Part shown: piece after piece, positions 1-10,071 of the stretch
How the letters are laid out: each line of letters opens with the position of its first letter
Position numbering within the stretch: position 1 is the stretch's first letter
Made by a program: the position numbers and the translations under genes
Notes under the pieces: generated by a model
What the model was told of the DNA's origin: nothing
Databases searched by the model: none
What the model saw: the letters and a program-made list of their open reading frames with translations, nothing else
DNA from: Myxococcota bacterium
Lineage (GTDB): Bacteria > Myxococcota_A > UBA9160 > PR03
NCBI GenBank assembly: GCA_030066475.1
Contig: JASJBO010000029.1
Coordinates: 1 to 21,233, forward strand
DNA: 21,233 bases
Direction of reading: 5' to 3'

Positions 1-644
1 GAGTTGTCGCGGTTGTCGCCCATCATGAAGTAGCGACCGTCCTCGATCAGCAGGCGACGCCGCTGCGGGCCCCGCCGCGTCGGATCGTCGAGCACCGAGA
101 ACTCGCGCTCGTCGAACGTCTGGTGGGCGAGCAACAGCTTGCGGCCGTGCTCGTCGGGGAACTTCTCGTCGGTCGTGCGCGTCGGGACGGGCTCGCCGTT
201 GACGTAGAGGCGATCCTCGATCACCTCGACGGTGTCGCCCGGAACGCCGACGATGCGCTTGACGAAGCGGTCGTGGACGTAGCGACGGTTCCCGTTGTTC
301 GGGATGCGGTCGGCGGGCACGATCTCGCCGTGCGCGCTGCGCGCCACCGTGAACACCACGACGTCGCCGCGCTCGGGCTCGCGCAGCGCGGGCAGGCGCA
401 CGTCGGTGAACGGCAGCTTGACGCCGTAGATGAACTTGTTGACGAACAGGTGGTCGCCGATCAGCAGGGTCGGCAGCATCGATCCCGATGGAATGCGGTA
501 CGGCTCGATCACGAAGGCGCGAATCGCAAGCGCCAGCGCGATCGCGAGCGCCAGCGTGCCGAACTGCTCCCAGAGCCGGGCCAACAGCGTGGGCGGCGTC
601 TCGGGCGCGCTCGCCTCGTCCCGCCTGCGCCCGCGCCGGCTCAT
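1..644 (-). CDS. lepB: Signal peptidase I (LepB), C-terminus cut by window edge
   Basis: Membrane serine protease that removes signal peptides from proteins exported by the Sec or Tat route. The visible 214 residues start with a basic N-terminus and one hydrophobic segment (about residues 28-45). Next comes the family box IPSGSMLPT (51-59), with the catalytic serine at S55. The general-base lysine is K129 in the [12 protein letters not shown] block (127-136), and the MGDNRDNS box begins at 208. Both catalytic residues are present, so the enzyme should be active. The ATG start at 644 overlaps the lepA stop in an ATGA, which suggests translational coupling. The lepA-lepB pairing is common in bacteria. 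Only a short C-terminal part should be missing beyond position 1. Confidence 0.96.
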   Translation of the reverse strand, partial: MSRRGRRRDEASAPETPPTLLARLWEQFGTLALAIALALAIRAFVIEPYRIPSGSMLPTLLIGDHLFVNKFIYGVKLPFTDVRLPALREPERGDVVVFTVARSAHGEIVPADRIPNNGNRRYVHDRFVKRIVGVPGDTVEVIEDRLYVNGEPVPTRTTDEKFPDEHGRKLLLAHQTFDEREFSVLDDPTRRGPQRRRLLIEDGRYFMMGDNRDN

Positions 645-2439
645 CCGTCCTCCAGGCGCAGGGCCGCCAGGAAGGCCTCCTGCGGGATCTCGACCTGGCC
701 GACGCGCTTCATGCGCTTCTTGCCTTCCTTCTGGCGCTCGAGCAGCTTGCGCTTGCGGGTGATGTCGCCACCGTAGCACTTGGCGGTGACGTTCTTGCGC
801 AGTGCCTTGACGTTCGTGCGGGCGATCACGCGCGCCCCGATCGCAGCCTGGAGCGCCACCTCGTACATCTGCCGCGGGATGAACTCCTTGAGCTTGCGCA
901 CCAGCTCGGAGCCCCGGGCGTACGACTTGTCGCGGTGCACGATGAGCGAGAGCGCGTCGACCGGGGCCCCGTTCACCAGCACGTCGAGCTTCACCAGGTC
1001 GCCCGGTCGATAGCCCGCCAGCTCGTAGTCGTAGGAGCCGTAGCCGCGCGTGGCGCTCTTCAGCCGGTCGTGGAAGTCGGTCACGATCTCGGCGAGCGGG
1101 AGCTCGTAGCGGACCTGCACCCGGTTGCCGTGCACGTGCATGTCCTTCTGGATCCCGCGCCGGTCCTGGCAGAGCGCCAGCACGCCGCCCAGGTGCTCGG
1201 CGGGCACGTGGATCGTGGCCAGCATCACGGGCTCCTCGATGCGATCGAGCCGCGTCGAGTCGGGGAGCGCCGCGGGGCTGTCGATCTCGCGCACCTCGCC
1301 GTCGTCGAGGACCACCCGGTAGCGGACGGTGGGGGTGGTCGTGATCAGGTCGAGACCGTACTCGCGCTCGAGCCGCTCCTGGATGATCTCGGCGTGCAGG
1401 AAGCCCAGGAAGCCGCAGCGGAAGCCGAACCCGAGCGCGGCGCTGGTCTCGGGCTCGTAGCCGAACGAGGCGTCGTTGAGCCGCAGCTTCTCGAGCGCCG
1501 CCTTCAGGGTCTCGTAGTCCTCGGCCTCCACCGGGTACAGGCCGGCGAAGACCATCGGCTTCACCTCCTGGAAGCCCGGCAGCGGCTGCTCGGCCGGGGC
1601 CTTCACGGTGGTCACGGTGTCGCCGATGCGGACGTCGGCGAGGTTCTTGATGCCGGCGATCAGCACGCCCACCTCGCCGGCCCCGAGCGCCTCGACGGCG
1701 CGCGGATGCGGGTCGATGACGTCGATCTCCTGCGCGTCGTGCTCGGTGCCCTGCGCCATCAGGCGGACGCGGGCGCGGCGCTCGAGGCGGCCGTCGACCA
1801 CGCGCACCAGCATCACGACGCCGACGTAGGGGTCGAACCAGGAGTCGAAGATCAGGGCACGGAGCGGAGCGCTCGGGTCCCCGCTCGGCGCCGGCACGCG
1901 CTCGACGATGCGCTCGAGCAGCTCCTCGACGCCGCTGCCCTCCTTCGCCGACACGAAGATCACGTCGTCGGCCGGCAGTCCGATCACGTCCTCGATCTCC
2001 TGCGCCACCCGCTCGGGCTCGGCCGAGGGCAGGTCGATCTTGTTGACCACGGGAATGATCTCGAGGTTCGACTCGAGCGCCAGGTAGGTGTTGGCGAGGG
2101 TCTGGGCCTCGATGCCCTGGGCGGCGTCCACCACCAGCAGGGCCCCCTCGCACGCCTGCAGCGCCCGCGACACCTCGTACGAGAAGTCGACGTGGCCCGG
2201 CGTGTCGATCAGGTTCAGCACGTAGTCGCGGCCGTCGGCGGCGCGGTGGTGGATGCGGGCGGTCTGCGCCTTGATCGTGATGCCGCGCTCGCGCTCCAGG
2301 TCCATCTTGTCCAGGAACTGGGCGCGCCGCTCCCGGTCCGACAGCGCGTCGGTCGCGTCGAGCAGCCGGTCGGCCAGGGTGCTCTTGCCGTGGTCGACGT
2401 GCGCGATGATGCAGAAGTTGCGCAGCTCGTGCTGGTCGC

Positions 2440-2443
<4 letters not shown>
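641..2443 (-). CDS. lepA: Elongation factor 4 (LepA), ribosomal back-translocase GTPase
   Basis: Translation GTPase that acts on stalled or mistranslocated ribosomes and affects 30S biogenesis. The 600-residue product has the usual LepA length. GTPase motifs are complete: AHVDHGKS (14-21), RGITIKAQ (53-60), DTPGH (80-84), NKID (134-137) and SAK (165-167). The LepA-specific C-terminal end is present, with [19 protein letters not shown] near the terminus. The GTG start at 2443 gives [15 protein letters not shown], the expected LepA N-terminus, and overlaps the stop of the upstream sugar gene in a GTGA. Its own stop overlaps the lepB start. It is thus coupled on both sides, between a nucleotide-sugar gene and signal peptidase. 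Confidence 0.97.
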
Positions 2444-3407
<964 letters not shown>

Positions 3408-3411
<4 letters not shown>

Positions 3412-4340
3412 GCGAACGCTTCCTCCTGTCGCAGCGGCGAGGCGTCGGATTCGAGATAGGCCCGAAGCCCCTCCCGCCAGGGGGGCAGGGTCACGCCGAG
3501 CCGAGCGGCCTTGCCGGTGTCGAGCACCGACCAGGCGGGACGCGGCGCCGGCCGTGGGAACTCCTCGGTGCGGACCCGCTCGATCGGCAGGTCGGCGTGG
3601 CCCCCCGCATCGACGGCGGCCCGCGCCAGGTCCCACCAGGTGGCGACGCCCGAGTTGACGAGATGATAGAGGCCGGCCGCACCCGCCTCCAGCAGTCCCA
3701 GCAGGCCGGCGGCCAGGTGGCCGGCGTAGGTCGGCGAGCCGCGCTGGTCGTCGACCACGCGCAGCGGGGCGCCCTCTCCGGCCGCGCTGCGGGCCGCCGC
3801 GGCCAGGATCGTGCGCACGAAGTTGTTGCCGGGCCCGAAGACCCAGGCGGTGCGCGCCACGATGGCGTCCGGGCAGACCGCGCGCACCCGCGCCTCGCCC
3901 TCCAGCTTGGTGCGGCCGTAGACGCTGCGCGGCGCCGGCTCGTCCTCCTCGGTGTAGGGCCGGCTCCCGGTGCCGGCGAAGACGTAGTCGGTGGACACGT
4001 GGACCAGGCGCGCCCGGGCCTCGCGGCACGCCTCGGCCAGATGGGCCGGCGCGTCCGCGTTGGCACGCTGCGCCAGCTCCGGCTCGGTCTCGCAGCGATC
4101 GACCTGGGTCATCGCCGCCGCGTTGGCGACGACGTCCGGCGGACCGTCCGGGGCCTCGAGCACCGCGCGCAGCACGGCGTCGCGGTCGGTCACGTCCAGC
4201 GTGTCCAGGTCGTGGGCACCCGCCACGACGTGGCCGGGCGCGGCCCCGACCCGCTCGATCAGGCAGCGGCCGAGCTGCCCGTAGGCCCCCATCACGAGCC
4301 AGCGGCACGGCCCGCCCGCGCTGTCTCGGCGACCGGTCAT
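3408..4340 (-). CDS. rfbD: dTDP-4-dehydrorhamnose reductase (RfbD/RmlD-like)
   Basis: Last enzyme of dTDP-L-rhamnose synthesis, which reduces the 4-keto sugar with NAD(P)H. The 310-residue product carries GAYGQLG (18-24) for nucleotide binding, [15 protein letters not shown] (73-87), VSTDYVFAG (115-123) with the active-site S/T-D pair, and YGRTK (141-145) with catalytic Tyr and Lys. GNNFVRT (171-177) and DDQRGSPTY (197-205) are also typical. I chose the ATG at 4340 because GGAG lies 7 nt upstream. The rfbA, rfbB and rfbC genes are not in the window, so they must be elsewhere if the rhamnose pathway is complete. Its GTGA overlap with the UXS-like gene suggests both feed surface-glycan synthesis. 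The family call is firm; the exact substrate is inferred. Confidence 0.9.
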
Positions 4341-4359
4341 CAAGCGTCTCCAGGGCGGC

Positions 4360-4911
4360 TCAGCCCGGGCCCTCGGTGAGCACCCAGGTCGGCAGGCGCT
4401 CGCGCTTCTTGAGGCGGCCCGCGAGCGTCTCCGCCTGCTCGCGGCTGGCCACCGGGCCGACGCGCACCCGCCAGCGCGAGGCGCCGGGCTCGGCCGACGG
4501 CGAGACGTACACGTCGAGGCCGCGGCCGCGCAGCCGTTCTGCCAGCCGCTGGGCGGCGGCCGCGTTCTCGAAGGCACCGACCTGGACCGCGAAGCGGCCG
4601 CTGGCCGGGCCCGCGCCCACCGGCGGCGTGGCGCGCTCGGACGGCTCGATCGCACTCGGCGGCGCGGCGGCCACCGGCGGCAGCTCGGCATCGGCCACGG
4701 CCAGCGCCTCGGACTCGAGCTCGACGCCCTCGGTGCGGCCCAGGGCGTAGTCGATCACGAGGCCCGGGTCCTCGAGCACCAGACCGGCCACCACGCCCGC
4801 GCCGAACCCCACCACGATCAGCAGCAGGGCGCCGGCGACGACCGAGAGGAGCCCGGGCTCGTCGCGGCGACCGGAGCGCCGGCGCCGCGTCTCGTCGGCC
4901 TTGGCCGTCAC
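4360..4911 (-). CDS. SPOR-domain single-pass membrane protein
   Basis: A 183-residue protein with an Arg-rich cytoplasmic N-terminus (1-19), one transmembrane helix (about 21-46), and an Ala/Pro-rich periplasmic linker (about 65-104). A C-terminal SPOR domain (about 105-180) begins with GRFAVQVGAF and contains RWRVRVGPV. SPOR domains bind denuded peptidoglycan strands at division sites, so a septal location is expected. The GTG start at 4911 overlaps the argS stop (GTGA); no upstream ATG is available because the frame is closed by argS coding. It resembles DedD/FtsN-type proteins in layout but cannot be assigned to either. The nearby FtsB-like gene supports a division role. Confidence 0.88.
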   Translation of the reverse strand: MTAKADETRRRRSGRRDEPGLLSVVAGALLLIVVGFGAGVVAGLVLEDPGLVIDYALGRTEGVELESEALAVADAELPPVAAAPPSAIEPSERATPPVGAGPASGRFAVQVGAFENAAAAQRLAERLRGRGLDVYVSPSAEPGASRWRVRVGPVASREQAETLAGRLKKRERLPTWVLTEGPG

Positions 4912-6641
4912 ATCTGCTCCGGGGCGGCGACGCCGAGCAGCCCGAGGCCGCTGGCCAGCACGCTGCGCACGGCGGCCGCCAGGGCCAGCCGGGCCGTGGT
5001 GAGCGGGGCGTCGTCGGACACCACGCGGTGGCGCCCGCCGTCCTGGAGGTAGGGGTTCCACAGGCCGGCCAGATCGCGCAGGAAGTACGCCACGTGATGC
5101 GGCTCGCGGGCGGCGGCGGCGGCCGCCACCTGCTCGGGGAACTCGAGCAGCTTGCGCACCAGCGCCAGCTCCTCGGGCAGCACCAGCGCGGACACGTCGA
5201 GCCCGTCCGGGTCGGGCAGGCTCACGCCCTGCTCGACCGCCTTGCGCTCGACGCCGCAGGTGCGCGCGTGCGCGTACTGGACATAGTAGGCCGGGTTCTT
5301 CTTCCAGTCCTGCTCCTTGGCCAGCTCCAGATCGAAGTCGAGGTGCCCCTCGGCCTTGCGCTGAACCATGAAGAAGCGGAACACGTCCACCCCGACCTCG
5401 TCGAGCAGCTCGTCCATCGTCACGTAGGTGGCGCGCCGCGTGGACTGCTTGACCTGCTCCCCGCCGCGCGTGAGCGTCACGAACTGGTGCATCACCAGCT
5501 CGATGGCGTCCTCGTCGCAGCCCAGCGCGCCCGCAGCCCGCCGCACGAAGGGGAACTGCTCGAGGTGGTCCGCCCCCTGGACGTCGATCACGCGGTCGAA
5601 GCCCCGCTCGAACTTGTGGCGGTGGTAGGCCACGTCGGGCAGCAGATAGGTGGGCTCGCCGCTGCTCTTCACCAGCACGCGATCGCGATCCAGATCGAGC
5701 GCCGTGGCGCGCAGCCACACGGCCCCGTCGGCCTCGTAGACCAGATCCCGTCCGCGCAGCGCCTCGAGCGTCGCCTCGATGCGGCCGCTCTCGTAGAGCG
5801 ACGTCTCGTTGTAGTAGACGTCGAAGTCGATCTGGGCGCGGTCGAGCGTGGTGCGGATGTTCTCGAAGATGCGCTCCTGCGCGAAGCTGCGGAAGCGGCC
5901 CTCGGGCGGCTCCTCGACCAGGGCGTCGCCGTGCTTCTCGCGCAGCGCGGCGGCGATCTCGGCGATGTACTCGCCCTGGTAGCCGTCGGACGGGAAGGCG
6001 ACCGGCAGGTCGCCGACGCTCTCGACCCAGGCCTTCTCGGGGTCGGCGAGTGCCGCGGCGGGCGGCGGCGCGGCGCGGCCGAGCTGCTCCAGGTAGCGCG
6101 CCTTCACCGACTGGCCCAGCACGCGCATCTGGCGGCCGCCGTCGTTGAAGTAGTACTCGCGGGTCACGCGGTGGCCGGTGGCCCCGAGCAGGCGCGCGAT
6201 CGAGTCGCCGATCACGGCCTGGCGGCCGTGGCCGAGCGTGAGCGGCCCGGTGGGGTTGGCCGAGACGAACTCGACCTGCACCGAGGCGCCGGCCCCCTGA
6301 TCGGAGCGTCCGAACGCGGGACCGGCGCGCAGGATCTGCACGAGCTCACGCCGCCAGCGGTCGTCCGCGATCCACAGGTTCACGAAGCCGGGGCCTGCCA
6401 CCTCGGCGCGCGCCAGCATGCCACCCGCGTCGCCGAGGCGCTCGACCAGCGCGGTCGCGATCTCGCGCGGCGGCCGGCGCAGGCGCTTCGCCAGCAGCAT
6501 CGGCGCGTTGCAGGCGAGGTCCCCGTGCTCGGCCTGGCGCGGCGCCTCGAGCGCGAAGGCGGGCGGCTCCTCGGCGTCGCCCGCGTCGGCGAGCAGCGCC
6601 CCGAGGGCGTCGCGCAGCGCCTGCTCCAGCTCCAGCTTCAT
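4908..6641 (-). CDS. argS: Arginyl-tRNA synthetase (class Ia), altered signature motifs
   Basis: Charges tRNA-Arg with arginine in the cytoplasm. The 577 residues cover the N-terminal Add1-like domain (1-90), the Rossmann catalytic domain beginning EFVSANPTGPL, and the DALR-type anticodon-binding C-terminus ending in VAAPEQM, a typical ArgRS end. FNDGGRQM (165-172) and QGADHLEQ (355-362) are also family blocks. The HIGH motif reads TLGH (135-138), so the first His is Thr. The KMSKS region reads VKQSTR (397-402), with Gln in place of Met. ArgRS enzymes are known to tolerate a degenerate KMSKS; the TLGH form is less usual. The ATG at 6641 has an AGGA-type site upstream. The stop overlaps the SPOR gene start. 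Confidence 0.96.
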   Translation of the reverse strand: MKLELEQALRDALGALLADAGDAEEPPAFALEAPRQAEHGDLACNAPMLLAKRLRRPPREIATALVERLGDAGGMLARAEVAGPGFVNLWIADDRWRRELVQILRAGPAFGRSDQGAGASVQVEFVSANPTGPLTLGHGRQAVIGDSIARLLGATGHRVTREYYFNDGGRQMRVLGQSVKARYLEQLGRAAPPPAAALADPEKAWVESVGDLPVAFPSDGYQGEYIAEIAAALREKHGDALVEEPPEGRFRSFAQERIFENIRTTLDRAQIDFDVYYNETSLYESGRIEATLEALRGRDLVYEADGAVWLRATALDLDRDRVLVKSSGEPTYLLPDVAYHRHKFERGFDRVIDVQGADHLEQFPFVRRAAGALGCDEDAIELVMHQFVTLTRGGEQVKQSTRRATYVTMDELLDEVGVDVFRFFMVQRKAEGHLDFDLELAKEQDWKKNPAYYVQYAHARTCGVERKAVEQGVSLPDPDGLDVSALVLPEELALVRKLLEFPEQVAAAAAAREPHHVAYFLRDLAGLWNPYLQDGGRHRVVSDDAPLTTARLALAAAVRSVLASGLGLLGVAAPEQM

Positions 6642-6662
6642 GCGGCTCCGAGTCCTCCGGGT

Positions 6663-6965
6663 TCATGGAAGCGCGTCGCGCCGAGGGATGCGAATCAGCA
6701 ACTCGCCGGGTCGGACCCAGCCCAGCTCCTCGCGCACCGCCCGCTCGAGAGCCGCGGGGTCGCCGCGCAGCGCTGCGGCCTCCTCGCGGAGGGCCGCGTT
6801 CCCGGCCCGCAGCGTCTCGAGCCGGCGCTCCGCACCCGCCACCTCCTCGCGAAGCTCGAGCCAGGTCGGGATGCCGGCATCGCGGTCCAGCCAGGCCATC
6901 GCGAGGCCCGCGACCAGCAGCCCCAGCCCCAGGAGTACGGACCGCACGAGCCGAACCGAGCGCAC
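6663..6965 (-). CDS. FtsB/DivIC-family septum formation initiator
   Basis: Small bitopic division protein of 100 residues. It has a short basic N-terminus, one transmembrane helix (about 8-25), and a coiled-coil segment rich in Glu, Arg, Leu and Ala (about 36-66). It ends with the family motif, here ERAVREELGWVRPGELLIRI (74-93), close to the DivIC/FtsB consensus. In the family these proteins bridge FtsL and FtsQ in the divisome. The start is GTG at 6965, preceded by a run of seven G then AGAG; no ATG is available nearby. It sits 21 nt upstream of argS. Its closeness to the SPOR gene fits a division function. I leave the symbol blank because FtsB and DivIC cannot be separated here. Confidence 0.88.
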   Translation of the reverse strand: MRSVRLVRSVLLGLGLLVAGLAMAWLDRDAGIPTWLELREEVAGAERRLETLRAGNAALREEAAALRGDPAALERAVREELGWVRPGELLIRIPRRDALP

Positions 6966-7061
6966 CTCTCCCCCCCTGGGAGGCCCTTTGACGCTAGCAA
7001 AGCCGCGCCGGGGCGTCCGCGCGCCCGCGGGAACCGGCGGCAGCTCGCACGCAGCTTCGGC
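6966..7061 (-). promoter_or_regulatory. 96-nt spacer between tlpA-like gene and ftsB-like gene, with possible SD-masking hairpin
   Basis: This is one of only two spacers longer than 33 nt. It is GC-rich, with no clear -35/-10 pair and no T-run that would make a Rho-independent terminator. On the coding strand its last 25 nt read GGCCTCCC, then A, then seven G, then AGAG before the GTG start. CTCCC can pair with GGGAG, placing the purine-rich binding site of the ftsB-like gene in a 5-bp hairpin. This could damp translation, but the stem is short and the idea is inference only. Confidence 0.25.
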
Positions 7062-7592
7062 TCAGGGCGCGGCCGTGGCGTCGAGGACCTGCTCGATCCG
7101 CTCGCGATAGACGGCCGCGTCCCAGTCGCGCGGGCCGATGTAGCGCGAGAGGATGCGACCGTCGCGGCCGACCAGATACGACTCGGGGAAGCGGAACGAC
7201 TGGTAGGCCTGGGCGACGTCCTTGCCGGGATCGAGCAGGATCGGGAACGACAGGTCCAGCCGGTCACGGAACTCGCGCACCTCGTCCGGGCCCTCGTCCA
7301 CCGAGATCGCCACCAGCGCGAAGTCGCGATCCGCGAGCGAGCGGTACAGGCGCTCCATCGCCGGCATCTCGTCGAGGCACGGCTTGCACCAGGTGGCCCA
7401 GAAGTTGATCAGCACCACCTCGCCCGCCAGCTCGTCGAGCGAGAGCGCGCTGCCGTCCTCCAGGCGCGGCAGCGAGAAGCCGGGCGCGCGCTGGCCGGGG
7501 CGGATCGGATCGGGCGTGGGCTCGGAGAGCCACAGCGCCGCGAACACCACCAGCGCCACGGCCGCGGCGAGTCCGAGCGCGGAAGCGCGCAC
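7062..7592 (-). CDS. TlpA/ResA-like membrane-anchored thioredoxin
   Basis: Thiol-disulfide oxidoreductase of 176 residues, expected to face the periplasm. It has an N-terminal signal anchor (about 4-22) and then a thioredoxin fold of the AhpC/TSA-Redoxin type. The active site is WCKPC (68-72), inside NFWATWCKPCLDEMP. The cis-proline loop is RFPESYLVGRDG, with P136. These features match the ResA/CcmG/TlpA group, which commonly reduces apocytochrome c cysteines or other exported thiols; the exact client is unknown. The GTG start at 7592 lies 9 nt after the rplQ stop, with GGGAGGGG just upstream. It is therefore likely co-transcribed with the ribosomal operon, an unusual position for this family. 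Confidence 0.9.
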   Translation of the reverse strand: MRASALGLAAAVALVVFAALWLSEPTPDPIRPGQRAPGFSLPRLEDGSALSLDELAGEVVLINFWATWCKPCLDEMPAMERLYRSLADRDFALVAISVDEGPDEVREFRDRLDLSFPILLDPGKDVAQAYQSFRFPESYLVGRDGRILSRYIGPRDWDAAVYRERIEQVLDATAAP

Positions 7593-7601
7593 GGCCCCTC
7601 C

Positions 7602-7982
7602 CTACTCGGCCTTGGCGCCGCCCTCGCCGCGATCGACGAGCTGCACCAGCGACATCGGAGCCGCATCACCCACGCGCGTGCGCACCTTGAGCACGCGGGT
7701 GTAGCCGCCCGGCCGCTCGCGATAGCGGTCGGCGAGCTCGCCGAACACCTTGCTGGCGACGTCTTCGCTGCGCAACACGCGCAGGGCGCGGCGCCGCGCG
7801 TGCAGGTCGCCCCGCTTGCCGAGGGTGATCATGCGCTCGGCGAGGCGGCGCACCTCCTTCGCCTTGGCGTCGGTGGTCTCCACCTGCTCGTGGTCGAGCA
7901 GCGAGGTGACCATGTTGCGCAGCATGGCGCGCCGATGGGAGCTGGTGCGCCCCAGCTTGCCGCCGAGCTTCCGGTGTCGCAT
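7602..7982 (-). CDS. rplQ: 50S ribosomal protein L17
   Basis: Large-subunit protein near the peptide exit tunnel rim. The 126 residues begin [20 protein letters not shown], the diagnostic L17 N-terminus, and continue with AMLRNM-TSLL and a C-terminal [20 protein letters not shown] block. The product is near the usual bacterial length and ends in a short Glu/Lys tail. It starts 1 nt after the rpoA stop, the canonical position at the end of the alpha operon. Translation is probably coupled to rpoA, since its binding site lies inside the rpoA end. Confidence 0.98.
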   Translation of the reverse strand: MRHRKLGGKLGRTSSHRRAMLRNMVTSLLDHEQVETTDAKAKEVRRLAERMITLGKRGDLHARRRALRVLRSEDVASKVFGELADRYRERPGGYTRVLKVRTRVGDAAPMSLVQLVDRGEGGAKAE

Positions 7983-7983
7983 C

Positions 7984-9012
7984 TCAGGCCTCGCGCTGCT
8001 CGCGCATCTTCTCCAGGTCCTTGCGGACGGGGAAGTTGTCGAGCGCCATGCCCAGCTCGAGTCCCATCGAGACCAGGACCTCCTTGATCTCGTTGAGGGA
8101 CTTCCGGCCGAAGTTCTTGGTCTTCAGCATGTCCGCTTCGGTGCGCTGGACCAGCTCGCCGATGAAGCGGATGTTGGCGTTCTGCAGGCAGTTGGCCGAC
8201 CGCACCGACAGCTCCAGCTCGTCGACCGACCGGAACAGGTTCGGGTTGAGCGGCTCCGGCTCGTCGAGCGCCGGGATCATCATCTCGGTCGGCTCTTCGA
8301 AGTTGATGAAGATCGTGAGCTGGTCCTTCAGGATCTTGGCGGCGTAGGCGACCGCGTCCAGCGGCTCCACCGTGCCGTCGGTCCAGACCTCGAGGTTGAG
8401 CCGGTCGAAGTCGGTCTCGCGGCCCACGCGCGCCGGGGTGACGGCGTAGTTGACCTTGAGCACCGGCGAGAAGATCGAGTCGATCGGGATCGTGCCGATC
8501 GGCATCTCCTCGGTCTTGTTCTTCTCGGCCGGCACGTAGCCCTTGCCGTTGCCGACGGTGACCTCGACCTCGACGTCGGCCTCGCCGTTCAGCGTCATGA
8601 TCTTGTGGTCGGGGTTCAGCACCTCGATCGACGAGTCGTCGGCCGCGAGCTCGCCGGCGGTGATCACGCCCTCGCCGCTGCGCTGCAGGCGCAGCGTGCG
8701 GCCACCCTCGACGTGGCTGCGCAGGCGCACCTCCTTGAGGTTCAGGATCACGTCGGCGACGTCCTCCTGCACCCCGGGGATGGTCGAGAACTCGTGGAGC
8801 ACGCCGTTGATGCGCACCGACGTGATGGCGGCGCCCTGGAGCGACGAGAGCAGCACGCGGCGCAGCGCGTTGCCGAGCGTGATGCCGAAGCCCCGCTCGA
8901 GCGGCTCGCACCAGAAACGGCCGTAGGTGGCCGTCTGGCTGTCGTCCTCGGATTCCAGTCGCCGCGGGCGGATCAGCGCCCGCCAGTTGTTGGCGATCAG
9001 CTCCTGCTGCAT
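7984..9012 (-). CDS. rpoA: DNA-directed RNA polymerase subunit alpha
   Basis: Scaffold subunit that dimerises to start RNA polymerase assembly, and whose C-terminal domain contacts UP elements and activators. It has 342 residues. The N-terminal dimerisation domain includes the block [16 protein letters not shown]. The C-terminal domain is [16 protein letters not shown] through [18 protein letters not shown]; its VRSANCLQ segment carries the conserved DNA-contacting arginine. The ATG at 9012 is preceded by GAGGGGGG. It follows rpsD by 33 nt and precedes rplQ by 1 nt, the normal alpha-operon order. Confidence 0.98.
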   Translation of the reverse strand: MQQELIANNWRALIRPRRLESEDDSQTATYGRFWCEPLERGFGITLGNALRRVLLSSLQGAAITSVRINGVLHEFSTIPGVQEDVADVILNLKEVRLRSHVEGGRTLRLQRSGEGVITAGELAADDSSIEVLNPDHKIMTLNGEADVEVEVTVGNGKGYVPAEKNKTEEMPIGTIPIDSIFSPVLKVNYAVTPARVGRETDFDRLNLEVWTDGTVEPLDAVAYAAKILKDQLTIFINFEEPTEMMIPALDEPEPLNPNLFRSVDELELSVRSANCLQNANIRFIGELVQRTEADMLKTKNFGRKSLNEIKEVLVSMGLELGMALDNFPVRKDLEKMREQREA

Positions 9013-9045
9013 GGGTTGCCCCCCTCGAAATTCGTTTTGGTCGGC

Positions 9046-9672
9046 TCAGCGGGAATAGAGCTCGACGATCAGCTGTTCCTGGATCGGCATGGTGACGTCC
9101 TCGCGCGTCGGGAGGAGCTTCACCTCGCCCTGAAAGGCCTCGGGATCGAGCTCGAGCCAGCCCGGGATGCTGCGCCGCTCGATCGCGTCGAGCGCCCCGG
9201 TGATGCGGGCGATCTGCCGCGACTTCTCGCGCAGGGTCACCCGCTGGCCGGAGCGCAGCCGGTACGACGGCACGTCGACCTTGCGGCCGTCGACCAGGAA
9301 GTGCCCGTGGCGCACGAGCTGGCGGGCCTCGGCCCGCGACGTGGCGAAGCCGAGCCGGAACACCACGTTGTCGAGACGGCGCTCGAGCAGGATCAGCAGG
9401 TTCTCGCCCGCGCGGCCCTTCATGCGGGACGCCCGCTGCATGGTGCTGCGGAACTGCTTCTCGAGCAGTCCGTACATGCGCTTCACCTTCTGCTTCTCGC
9501 GCAGCTGCAGGCCGTAGTCCGACACGCGCGTGCGGCCCTGGCCGTGCTGGCCCGGCGGGTAGGCGCGGCGCTCCACGCCGCACTTCTCCGTGAAGCAGCG
9601 GTCCCCCTTGAGGAACAGCTTGGTGCCCTCGCGCCGGCACTGGCGGCAGGCGGCTCCGGTGTTGCGTGCCAT
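9046..9672 (-). CDS. rpsD: 30S ribosomal protein S4, zinc-binding (four-cysteine) form
   Basis: Primary 16S rRNA binder that nucleates 30S assembly and, in E. coli, represses the alpha operon. It has 208 residues. Four cysteines at C9, C12, C26 and C31 (C-x2-C-x13-C-x4-C) form the zinc site known from the C+ type of S4; the E. coli type lacks it. The S4 RNA-binding domain follows, with [20 protein letters not shown] and [19 protein letters not shown]. The ATG at 9672 has AGGAG five nt upstream. It lies between rpsK and rpoA as usual. Confidence 0.98.
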   Translation of the reverse strand: MARNTGAACRQCRREGTKLFLKGDRCFTEKCGVERRAYPPGQHGQGRTRVSDYGLQLREKQKVKRMYGLLEKQFRSTMQRASRMKGRAGENLLILLERRLDNVVFRLGFATSRAEARQLVRHGHFLVDGRKVDVPSYRLRSGQRVTLREKSRQIARITGALDAIERRSIPGWLELDPEAFQGEVKLLPTREDVTMPIQEQLIVELYSR

Positions 9673-9680
9673 CGGCTCTC

Positions 9681-10061
9681 CTAGACCCGCCGCCGCTTGG
9701 GCGGCCGGCAGCCGTTGTGCGGGACGGGCGTCACGTCCTTGATCATGTTCACGCGAAGCCCCGCGCCCGTGAGCGCGCGCAGCGCCGACTCGCGGCCCGC
9801 GCCCGGGCCCTTCACGTACACGCCGATCGTACGCACCCCGTGCTCCATCGCCTTGCGCGCGCACTCCTCGGCGGCGACCTGCGCCGCGAAGGGCGTCGAC
9901 TTGCGCGAGCCCTTGAAGCCCTGCTGTCCCGCCGTCGCCCACGCCAGCGTGTTGCCGGCGGTGTCGGCGATCGTGATGATCGTGTTGTTGAACGTCGACT
10001 GGATGTGAGCCACACCCGTCGAGACGTTCTTCCGGACCTTCTTCTTGCCGCCCTTGGCCAT
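9681..10061 (-). CDS. rpsK: 30S ribosomal protein S11
   Basis: Platform protein of the small subunit near the E site. The 126 residues start with a Lys-rich tail ([19 protein letters not shown]). They contain the S11 core blocks [45 protein letters not shown] and the basic end [11 protein letters not shown]. Length is close to the usual bacterial S11. It begins 10 nt after rpsM with AGGGA upstream and is followed 8 nt later by rpsD. Confidence 0.98.
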   Translation of the reverse strand: MAKGGKKKVRKNVSTGVAHIQSTFNNTIITIADTAGNTLAWATAGQQGFKGSRKSTPFAAQVAAEECARKAMEHGVRTIGVYVKGPGAGRESALRALTGAGLRVNMIKDVTPVPHNGCRPPKRRRV

Positions 10062-10071
10062 GTCGTCCCTG

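Noticed and set aside
6966..7061. Rho-independent terminator or promoter in the tlpA-ftsB spacer
   Set aside because: GC-rich self-complementary stretches are present but no U-tract follows, and no convincing -35/-10 hexamers are seen.
5028..8087. Very long plus-strand open frame (about 1019 codons), and similar plus-strand frames at 488-2704, 7750-9684, 11811-13859 and 18600-20066
   Set aside because: They lie antisense to clearly identified genes, have composition biased to Arg, Ala, Gly, His and Asp, and show no recognisable domain. They are the expected by-product of high-GC third codon positions.
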